Shown here one piece after another: positions 1-5,265 of a stretch of DNA of 5,265 nucleotides. Positions within the stretch are counted from its first letter, which is position 1. Every line of letters begins with the position of its first letter. The notes beneath the pieces were generated by a model, which was not told the DNA's origin, did not search any database, and saw only the letters and a program-made list of their open reading frames with translations. Position numbers and translations under genes: made by a program. Origin of the DNA: UBA7805 sp036146215 (GTDB lineage Bacteria > Planctomycetota > Planctomycetia > Pirellulales > UBA7805); assembly GCA_036146215.1 (NCBI GenBank), contig JAYYJN010000072.1, positions 1-5,265 of the forward strand. The letters run 5' to 3'.

Positions 1-16
1 ATGTGAGATTATGTGC

Positions 17-54
17 CGGTTGCGAACCGTGCCCAAGAACTTAAACTTGGGTAC
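17..54. promoter_or_regulatory. Two abutting inverted repeats upstream of the HglS-like gene
   Basis: The first repeat is CGGTT-GCG-AACCG at 17-29, with perfect 5-base arms and a 3-base loop. The second begins at the last base of the first. GTGCCCAAG (29-37) pairs with CTTGGGTAC (46-54) around the 8-base loop AACTTAAA, giving a 9-pair stem with one G-U pair. No T-run follows on either strand, so neither is a standard intrinsic terminator. The site ends 39 bases before the start codon at 94, so it could be a pair of operator half-sites or a 5' leader structure controlling the dioxygenase/dehydrogenase pair. I could not fix a -35/-10 promoter nearby. The repeats are seen directly; the regulatory role is inferred. 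Confidence 0.3.
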
Positions 55-80
55 ACCGCTAAGCAATAACAAACTTTAAC

Positions 81-86
81 GGGGGA
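81..86 (+). promoter_or_regulatory. Shine-Dalgarno site of the HglS-like gene
   Basis: GGGGGA lies 7 bases before the ATG at 94. This is good anti-16S complementarity at a normal spacing and supports 94 as the start codon. Confidence 0.6.
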
Positions 87-93
87 TTAAGCG

Positions 94-1014
94 ATGGATA
101 TTTGTCCCGGACTGGATCAAACACTGCATGGTTTGATGCGACGTTACCGTGAGCGTGTCCCAGATGTTGAACGGATCATATCTGCACTTATTGACCGCCA
201 GGTCATTCACTCCGCAGAAGACGTCGCAAACGACCACGTGGCCTTCCGCACCATTGGAGTCGAGCATCTCGGTATCGCCTCCTTGGAAAAGATATTCCTG
301 GCATATGGGTATACGAAGCGCGACAAATATCGATTTGACGAAAAAAAACTTGACGCTTATTGGTATGCGCCACCGGAGGATCATTATCCTCGAATTTTTA
401 TCAGTGAGTTATGCGTCGATGAACTCAGTGTTGAAGCACAGAATATAATCCGCAGTTACACCAAGGTGGTAAAAGGTGATCCTGTCGAGCAAATCGCCTT
501 AGATAAATGGCAGCAGGTCGACAAATTTTTACATAGCTCATTATGGGAGTTACTCACCTGGGATCATTACGAACGACTGCTTGAGGAAAGCGAGTATGCG
601 GCATGGGCACTTTATAACCGATATTATCTAAACCATTTTACAATCAGTGTTCATGATCTTTCCGAGGCTTATAACACGATTGAATCTTTTAATGCTTTTT
701 TAGAATCTATCGGAGTTAAATTAAATGACTCAGGTGGAACAATCAAAATATCCGACGATGGGTTGTTGAAACAAAGCAGCACGGTTGCTCAGGTTATTGA
801 AAGTGAGTTCCGCGTTGGAAAGGACCAAATCGAAAAACATTCGATTTCGGGATCTTATGTTGAATTCGCTGAAAGACTACCGCTGGCCGAACATGCCAGT
901 CTGCCGAAGGACGATCTTACCCGATCTCATCGACGAGATGGTTTTGAGGCCGGTAATGCCGATCGCATTTTTGAAAGCACCTACACTTCACACACGGATC
1001 GAGGCAGCAAATAA
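94..1014 (+). CDS. DUF1338 family 2-oxoadipate dioxygenase/decarboxylase (HglS-like)
   Basis: This 306-residue cytosolic enzyme belongs to the DUF1338/HglS family (vicinal-oxygen-chelate-like fold, Fe(II)). Characterised members convert 2-oxoadipate and O2 to 2-hydroxyglutarate and CO2, a late step of lysine breakdown in Pseudomonas putida and plants. The probable metal triad is visible. His48 sits in NDHVAFRTIG with Arg52 four residues on, the same spacing as the metal His and substrate-binding Arg of HglS. His181 is in LNHFTISVH, and a Glu, most likely Glu257, is in GSYVEFAERLP. The C-terminal RRDGFEAGNADRIFEST block looks typical of the short form, so the protein appears complete; Proteobacterial HglS/YdcJ proteins are longer, about 450 residues. 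A GGGGGA site 7 bases upstream supports the start. The dehydrogenase follows after 50 bases on the same strand, probably in one transcript. Bases around 600-720 are markedly A+T-rich. The family call is strong; the exact substrate is inferred. Confidence 0.88.
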   Translation: MDICPGLDQTLHGLMRRYRERVPDVERIISALIDRQVIHSAEDVANDHVAFRTIGVEHLGIASLEKIFLAYGYTKRDKYRFDEKKLDAYWYAPPEDHYPRIFISELCVDELSVEAQNIIRSYTKVVKGDPVEQIALDKWQQVDKFLHSSLWELLTWDHYERLLEESEYAAWALYNRYYLNHFTISVHDLSEAYNTIESFNAFLESIGVKLNDSGGTIKISDDGLLKQSSTVAQVIESEFRVGKDQIEKHSISGSYVEFAERLPLAEHASLPKDDLTRSHRRDGFEAGNADRIFESTYTSHTDRGSK

Positions 1015-1064
1015 CCTCGTGGAATATTGTGTGACGTTTCTTAACACTGTTTTCGAGACTAACC

Positions 1065-2282
1065 ATGGTTCCTGGAATAGCGTCTTTCCGACGATCCTTT
1101 TTCGAGTTGGAGCAACGGTTTAATGCCCTTGAACCGGAAGCGGAACTCACGATTCGTGATCCCGATCATGATGTTGAGGGGCATGTGGTCGTCTGGTGCA
1201 CGCAAAATGCGATAAATGGGCCGCTAGGGAGGTGCGGTAAGGGCGGAACGAGAATTCGCCCTGACCTGACTTTAGATGAGGTAAGGATGTTGGCTCGGAC
1301 CCAATCCTTAAAAAATGCGGCCGCGGGGCTGCCACTCGGCGGGGCGAAATCGGGACTGCGGGGAGATGTGGATGCACCTGATTTTGAGCGCACTTATCGC
1401 CGTTTTGTACAATTAGCGTCACCGATGCTCCGCAGTAATGGGGGCTTGTGGGGCGGATTCGGATTTGACATCGGTGCCCGACCGATTCATTGCCATTGGG
1501 CGTTGGATGAATTGGGGCAACCGGATGCATTTACCGGAAAGCCCCTCGAATTGGGTGGAACAAATTATGATCAGGAGGGAATTGCTGGTCTGGGAGTGGC
1601 GGTGGCCGCCGCGACACTGCTTGAGCGAAGACAGCACGGCCTCTCTGGCGCTAGAGTTGCTATTCAGGGTTTAGGCGCAATGGGTGCTGCGGTCTGCCGG
1701 TACGCGGCGGAATTAGGCATGCATGTCGTTGCACTTGCCGATCCACGGGTGGACGGATGTTGGGTGAGTGAGAATCCGATCTCGGGAGATCTTTTAAATG
1801 CCATTGCCCAAATGCAATTTGAGAAAACGAACCGTCTTTTGCCCGAATGGGGATTCACTAAACAGACGCTATCTTCCATTCTCACTCAATCGGTTGACGT
1901 ATTAGTTCCCTGCGCGGTTCAAAATGTTATCCGCGCGGACAATGCCAAAACAATCCGTAGCTGGGCCGTTGTTGAGGGAGCAAATAACCCGACGACCTCT
2001 GAAGCCAGAGATCTACTTTATCAACAGGGCATCGAGGTTATACCAGATATCATTGCAAATCCGGGCGGTGCAATCGCTGCATTCGTTGAGCTGACATCGA
2101 ATGTTTCGAATGAGCAAAATGCTGTCCATCAAACGAAGTGCATCGAGGCAAAGGAAATGACGCGTCAACGTGTAGCGGATAATGTGTCTGATGTACTGGA
2201 ATTCGCCGAATCGGTCGGATGTAGTCCAAGTGAAGCGGCACACTATCGCGCGTACGAGCGCATTTTCACAGACGCTGAATAG
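1065..2282 (+). CDS. Divergent Glu/Leu/Phe/Val dehydrogenase family protein; possible 2-aminoadipate dehydrogenase
   Basis: This 405-residue, probably cytosolic NAD(P)-dependent amino acid dehydrogenase has the two-domain architecture of the family. The substrate domain (about 1-170) carries Lys59 in GKGGTRIRP, Lys83 in SLKNAAAG, catalytic Lys95 in LPLGGAKSG and catalytic Asp135 in GFGFDIG. The Rossmann domain (about 171-350) starts with the dinucleotide loop GLGAMG (202-207). Asp226 ends the second strand and suggests NAD rather than NADP. EGANNPTT (304-311) and PDIIANPGG (327-335) match family blocks. Several positions depart from true glutamate dehydrogenases. The usual R-x-E-A-T-G segment reads DQEGIAG (169-175), and the residues after the Gly-Gly pair are Ala336 and Ala339 rather than Val and Ser. 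Substrate specificity is therefore unsettled. An in-frame TGA at 1032 limits the start; ATG 1065 has only a weak GAG upstream. It lies 50 bases after the 2-oxoadipate dioxygenase, suggesting joint function. Confidence 0.87.
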   Translation: MVPGIASFRRSFFELEQRFNALEPEAELTIRDPDHDVEGHVVVWCTQNAINGPLGRCGKGGTRIRPDLTLDEVRMLARTQSLKNAAAGLPLGGAKSGLRGDVDAPDFERTYRRFVQLASPMLRSNGGLWGGFGFDIGARPIHCHWALDELGQPDAFTGKPLELGGTNYDQEGIAGLGVAVAAATLLERRQHGLSGARVAIQGLGAMGAAVCRYAAELGMHVVALADPRVDGCWVSENPISGDLLNAIAQMQFEKTNRLLPEWGFTKQTLSSILTQSVDVLVPCAVQNVIRADNAKTIRSWAVVEGANNPTTSEARDLLYQQGIEVIPDIIANPGGAIAAFVELTSNVSNEQNAVHQTKCIEAKEMTRQRVADNVSDVLEFAESVGCSPSEAAHYRAYERIFTDAE

Positions 2283-2348
2283 AATCCCGGAGCAACGACC
2301 AACAACCGTAAATCGTTCAACCTGCCTTCCGATCGAGATGATAATCGG
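2283..2348. other. Convergent intergenic gap, no clear terminator
   Basis: Sixty-six bases separate the stop codon of the dehydrogenase (+ strand, TAG at 2280-2282) from that of the MFS gene (- strand, TGA at 2349-2351). The only inverted repeat I see is CCGAT/ATCGG at 2329-2333 and 2344-2348. It has a 5-base stem and a 10-base loop, with no U-tract, which is too weak to call a terminator. Ending may be Rho-dependent, or the transcripts may overlap. Confidence 0.6.
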
Positions 2349-3563
2349 TCAAAAGTCGGAGACCGCCGCAGCAACCGTCGATGCAAGCAAGACCGCAACA
2401 TAGATGGTCAACACCTGCTGGTAAGCCTCCAGAGGGTGGCAATCACCTGGACCAATCAATAATCCCGGGATTATCTGTAACGCTGCGCCCACCAAGCAAC
2501 CCCCGCCGTTGACCAACGCAATGGTGGTTCCCGCATATCGTGCCGGAACGGCATCACACGCCACACCAAATATTGCCACACTCGTTCCTAAAAATAGCCC
2601 GGTCAGCAACAAATTCGCAACCAACGCCCAATAGGGAATAACCAGCGGAATGAAAATCAATCCAGCGACACCACACAGCGCGCCAATCGAACCGACCATC
2701 AGGAGTGGCTTGCGCGAGGTAAGGTGGTCGGCCAGAATCCCGGAGAGAGGCGCTGCAATCGCAAGGCCAACAAAGATCCAGCTGTTCAGATCGACTGCCT
2801 CCGTCTCGTTAAATCCAAATGCGCCCTGGAGCCGAATGTCCCACAATCCTCCAAACCCAAATGCCGCTCCGATCATGCCACCATAATAGGTAAGTGCCAG
2901 AAGGACCCGTTTATTCCTACACAGAACTGAAACTGCATCCCCAATATGAACCCTTTCTGATCGATCGGGAGTACCTCGGGGACGATCGCGTATCCAAGTA
3001 AAGCAAAGAACTCCAATCACCAGTCCTGCGATCGCCAGCATGTCCATTATCTGTCGCCACGTGACGCCAACTGAGTGCATCATCGCAAAACCAGCTTCAC
3101 CCCCGACTGCTCCGAGACCAAAAAAGAAATCGATCAGACCCATGGCTAGTACAAACATTCCCCCGGTAATCCATCGACGCGCCAGTAACCCGGCTCCGGG
3201 GAAGCCGAAGGAAGCAAAGCAGCCGAGGGCAGCACGAAAAAGCAACGCACCGAAAAACGAGTCCGCTCGACTGAAACCGGCAGCCGCGGCACCACATAGG
3301 AGTGCGGAGCACCCCAACAGCAACCGAGGACTGAATCGATCAAGAAGCAATCCTGCTGGAACTTGCATGACCGCATAGGTCAATAGAAAAGAACCCGATA
3401 ACAGACTCGATTGAACCAGCGATAAGCTTAAGTCCTGAGTAATGCCTTTTTCGAGCGACCCGTAACCAATTTGAATTGCCAGCTGGTAAATCGGAAACAG
3501 GGTCGCCACAGCCCAGATGGTCCAGCCCCTGAACCGCTGCCAGCCATTATCGTCGGTAGACAT
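2349..3563 (-). CDS. Major facilitator superfamily (MFS) transporter, substrate unknown
   Basis: This 404-residue inner-membrane secondary transporter has about 12 predicted helices. Approximate positions are 14-34, 52-74, 80-98, 102-125, 133-155, 171-191, 220-240, 258-278, 287-306, 309-333, 343-365 and 380-400. The MFS cytoplasmic-loop signature appears as GLLLDRFSPR (71-80) between helices 2 and 3, and a weaker copy, GILADHLTSR (275-284), follows helix 8. Arg110 in LLFRAALG fits the helix-4 motif. The basic central loop RDRPRGTPDRSER (192-204) joins the two six-helix halves. Length and topology are normal, and there is no signal peptide. The start is supported by AGGG 7 bases upstream. It lies 62 bases downstream of the formamidase-like gene on the same strand, so it may move that enzyme's substrate or product. 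Nothing in the sequence fixes substrate or direction of transport. Confidence 0.88.
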   Translation of the reverse strand: MSTDDNGWQRFRGWTIWAVATLFPIYQLAIQIGYGSLEKGITQDLSLSLVQSSLLSGSFLLTYAVMQVPAGLLLDRFSPRLLLGCSALLCGAAAAGFSRADSFFGALLFRAALGCFASFGFPGAGLLARRWITGGMFVLAMGLIDFFFGLGAVGGEAGFAMMHSVGVTWRQIMDMLAIAGLVIGVLCFTWIRDRPRGTPDRSERVHIGDAVSVLCRNKRVLLALTYYGGMIGAAFGFGGLWDIRLQGAFGFNETEAVDLNSWIFVGLAIAAPLSGILADHLTSRKPLLMVGSIGALCGVAGLIFIPLVIPYWALVANLLLTGLFLGTSVAIFGVACDAVPARYAGTTIALVNGGGCLVGAALQIIPGLLIGPGDCHPLEAYQQVLTIYVAVLLASTVAAAVSDF

Positions 3564-3570
3564 TCGCTAT

Positions 3571-3574
3571 CCCT
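3571..3574 (-). promoter_or_regulatory. Shine-Dalgarno site of the MFS gene
   Basis: Read on the - strand, AGGG lies 7 bases before the ATG whose last-coordinate base is 3563. It supports that start. The inverted repeat at 3575-3590 abuts this site directly. Confidence 0.5.
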
Positions 3575-3604
3575 GTCAATCGATATTGACGAAATTTATT
3601 TTCG
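3575..3604. repeat. Two short inverted repeats between the formamidase-like and MFS genes
   Basis: GTCAAT and ATTGAC flank the 4-base centre CGAT at 3575-3590. A second, A+T-rich repeat, CGAAA and TTTCG around a 5-base centre, occupies 3590-3604. Both lie in the 62-base gap at 3564-3625, and the first touches the MFS ribosome binding site. They could form a small mRNA structure that modulates MFS translation, or an operator site. No T-run typical of a terminator follows. Arms of 5-6 bases can arise by chance, so function is uncertain. Confidence 0.25.
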
Positions 3605-3625
3605 CCCTCATCAAGAAACGCATGA

Positions 3626-5265
3626 TCACGCTTTATCTGCTTCGATCTGTGGAACCCCAAAATGGTGCATCGCGTTTCGCACGATTGCAGATAATTTTGG
3701 ATCCTTAGAGAGTGCCCAACCGATTGCAATCGCGCCGAAGTGAAGCACGTTACCTCCGTTCGGACGCTGCCAGTAAATCATTTCTGCCGAAACACCGTCA
3801 GTGGTTCGGGCCGGATTTGTGAAGTAATCAAACGTACCGCCGCCGGCCGGCCTATATCCTGCAGCCAAGGTCACTATTCCAGCGGGTTCATCATCCGGAA
3901 GGATCGCTCCCCGTGGAATGTGCGTCGTAACCGCTGCTAATGTCGGCAAACGCACGTCCCACTCATGCCCAACAGCGTGAGGAAGTCCTCCATCGGGCGC
4001 GTGCCCAAATGTATCGCCGTTTTTTAAGCCGACATTTTCGGGCTCATGGAAGAGGAAATGAGATGCATCGCTCGTATAGAATATTCCATAGTCTTCTTTC
4101 TTCTGGAGACCATCCCAGCCGATACACGCGAGGCCGACATAATGATATTCGGGATACCCGCATTCTCGGAGCAGGCTTCCGCGACGGCCATCCTGACTAT
4201 GCCATGTTTCACCCATCGGTGCAGAACGCCGACCACCAATCCTCGCGTCGTATTTGCGACATTCCATCACTGATCCATCTGCGTTGTAGCTGGTCCGCCA
4301 GAAAAACGTATTGCCACTCATAACCATCAAATTGCCGCCCCCGCTGAGATAGCGATCCAAACCTGTAAACGCTTCAGCTGACCAGTATTCACTGTGACCG
4401 TTTACGATCACAACGCTATACCCGTCAAGAAGCGCAGGATTATTGTGCAGATCCCAATCGGTCACTACATCGTATTGATAGCGAGCTGCGTCGTCATATA
4501 CTCCATCAAGCCAGCGATGGGTAAATAATTCGCCGCGCATCAGGTGACTGTAATCTACCTCTTTGGGGCTAAACAAATTGTCGGCACCGGCGCCCGGCCA
4601 GGGTCTATTTACACCAAGGTAATAGGTAGGTTGACCGGCACGATGATTGTGGTAGCAGCAATAGGTCGGCGCCCCAGGCAGGCTAGGAGCATTCCAGTCA
4701 CGGCCCGCCGGTCGCGGCCGCGGGAATGGAGCACAATTGTAAGCCAACCATGTCGACGTGCTGCAAATCATCAGCACTGGCGATTGCTTCCGATCGCCAG
4801 GGCGGCGAACAATAAAAGTGCAATCATATTGCATCGGCTTATTGTCCCAATCATAGGAGAAGCGGCCAACATATACCCCACTCGGGGCATCGGATGGTAT
4901 GTTTAAACGGTGAGATTCTTGCCAGCGACAATCGATAAGATCATCACTGCAGAATCTCAAGGCGTGACCCCGATTTCCGTCTTGTGATGGATCATAATTC
5001 TGTCCGTATCGCTGGATCGACTCGGCTCGGAATGACGGGCCGCCCACCTGCCACGTCGCGTGGTTAATAATTCGACCTACGCGGTCGTTTTCACTTGAAT
5101 CTTTTATTCCTTCGCCAGACTCCTCTGCCAGCGGCCAGCAAGCTAACAGCTTCTCTGGCGTGGGAGATTTAAGTGCACGGAGCCTAAACCGATGCCGCAC
5201 CTCATCTGCAGTAAGCACTCGTCCATAGATCGTGGGCATGGCAATATCACCGTCGAGGAACTGAT
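3626..5265 (-). CDS. N,N-dimethylformamidase large-subunit-like protein (DMFA2 C-terminal family), 5'-truncated by window edge
   Basis: About 545 residues are visible, and the frame stays open to the right edge. The ATG at 5237-5239 is internal, because the upstream codons encode QFLDGDIA, continuing into MPTIYGR, which looks like the end of a LamG-like domain. About 230 N-terminal residues are probably missing, given that characterised large subunits have about 760. Numbered from the internal Met, residues 1-145 hold the domain end and a beta-rich linker. From about 150 comes the catalytic region, with STSTWLAYN (160-168), the Tyr-rich YCCYHNH (193-199) and TYYLG (205-209), GHSEYWS (281-287) and GHEWD (424-428). 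Dimethylformamidase has a mononuclear iron held by two Tyr and one Glu. Likely counterparts are Tyr167, one of Tyr196/206/207, and Glu284, with His282 and Glu426 nearby. The expected reaction is amide hydrolysis; the substrate is unknown. The small subunit is not in view. The MFS gene follows after 62 bases. Confidence 0.82.
   Translation of the reverse strand, partial: QFLDGDIAMPTIYGRVLTADEVRHRFRLRALKSPTPEKLLACWPLAEESGEGIKDSSENDRVGRIINHATWQVGGPSFRAESIQRYGQNYDPSQDGNRGHALRFCSDDLIDCRWQESHRLNIPSDAPSGVYVGRFSYDWDNKPMQYDCTFIVRRPGDRKQSPVLMICSTSTWLAYNCAPFPRPRPAGRDWNAPSLPGAPTYCCYHNHRAGQPTYYLGVNRPWPGAGADNLFSPKEVDYSHLMRGELFTHRWLDGVYDDAARYQYDVVTDWDLHNNPALLDGYSVVIVNGHSEYWSAEAFTGLDRYLSGGGNLMVMSGNTFFWRTSYNADGSVMECRKYDARIGGRRSAPMGETWHSQDGRRGSLLRECGYPEYHYVGLACIGWDGLQKKEDYGIFYTSDASHFLFHEPENVGLKNGDTFGHAPDGGLPHAVGHEWDVRLPTLAAVTTHIPRGAILPDDEPAGIVTLAAGYRPAGGGTFDYFTNPARTTDGVSAEMIYWQRPNGGNVLHFGAIAIGWALSKDPKLSAIVRNAMHHFGVPQIEADKA

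Noticed and set aside
1..60. Sigma-70-type promoter, with TTGCGA at 20-25 as a -35
   Set aside because: No acceptable -10 box lies at 16-18 bases spacing; A+T-rich segments further on are at the wrong distance.
76..384. Small - strand reading frame opposite the dioxygenase gene
   Set aside because: It overlaps a well-supported gene, has no recognisable domain and reads like an antisense shadow.
2329..2348. Inverted repeat CCGAT...ATCGG as a shared bidirectional terminator
   Set aside because: The stem is only 5 pairs with a 10-base loop and there is no T-run on either strand.
3040..3378. Pro/Arg-rich + strand reading frame opposite the MFS gene
   Set aside because: Its composition is what results from reading the complement of hydrophobic transporter codons; it has no ribosome binding site or known motif.
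3940..4323. + strand reading frame opposite the formamidase-like gene
   Set aside because: It is low-complexity His/Arg/Ser-rich translation with no family resemblance, and the opposite strand is clearly coding.
5237..5239. ATG as the start of the formamidase-like gene
   Set aside because: The frame stays open upstream to the window edge and encodes a conserved-looking LamG-type continuation (FLDGDIA), so this Met is internal.

Overview
The window is a bacterial fragment of moderate G+C, judged by eye at about 50-60% with one A+T-rich patch. It is densely coded, with short intergenic gaps and purine-rich Shine-Dalgarno-like motifs before two of the genes. I cannot assign a lineage with confidence. 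A free-living heterotrophic bacterium that breaks down amino acids and amide-containing compounds fits the contents. I saw no rRNA, tRNA, insertion sequence, CRISPR array or phage gene, and no gene-free stretch longer than about 100 bases.

The layout is two convergent gene pairs. The left pair is on the + strand. A 93-base leader (1-93) carries two abutting inverted repeats and a strong ribosome binding site. It precedes a DUF1338/HglS-type non-heme iron 2-oxoadipate dioxygenase/decarboxylase (94-1014). After 50 bases comes a divergent member of the glutamate/leucine/phenylalanine/valine dehydrogenase superfamily (1065-2282). The right pair is on the - strand. A large-subunit N,N-dimethylformamidase-like protein, whose 5' end lies beyond the right edge of the window (3626-5265), is followed after 62 bases by a 12-helix MFS transporter (2349-3563). 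The two pairs converge across 66 bases (2283-2348) with no convincing intrinsic terminator.

The most interesting reading concerns the left pair. The dehydrogenase keeps the catalytic lysine and aspartate of glutamate dehydrogenases and the lysine that meets the substrate's distal carboxylate. The other side-chain pocket positions are replaced. Beside an enzyme that consumes 2-oxoadipate, it could be a 2-aminoadipate dehydrogenase, giving 2-aminoadipate -> 2-oxoadipate -> 2-hydroxyglutarate as the end of lysine breakdown. This is inference. The right pair could import and hydrolyse an amide, but the substrate cannot be read from the sequence. No link between the two pairs is shown beyond adjacency.
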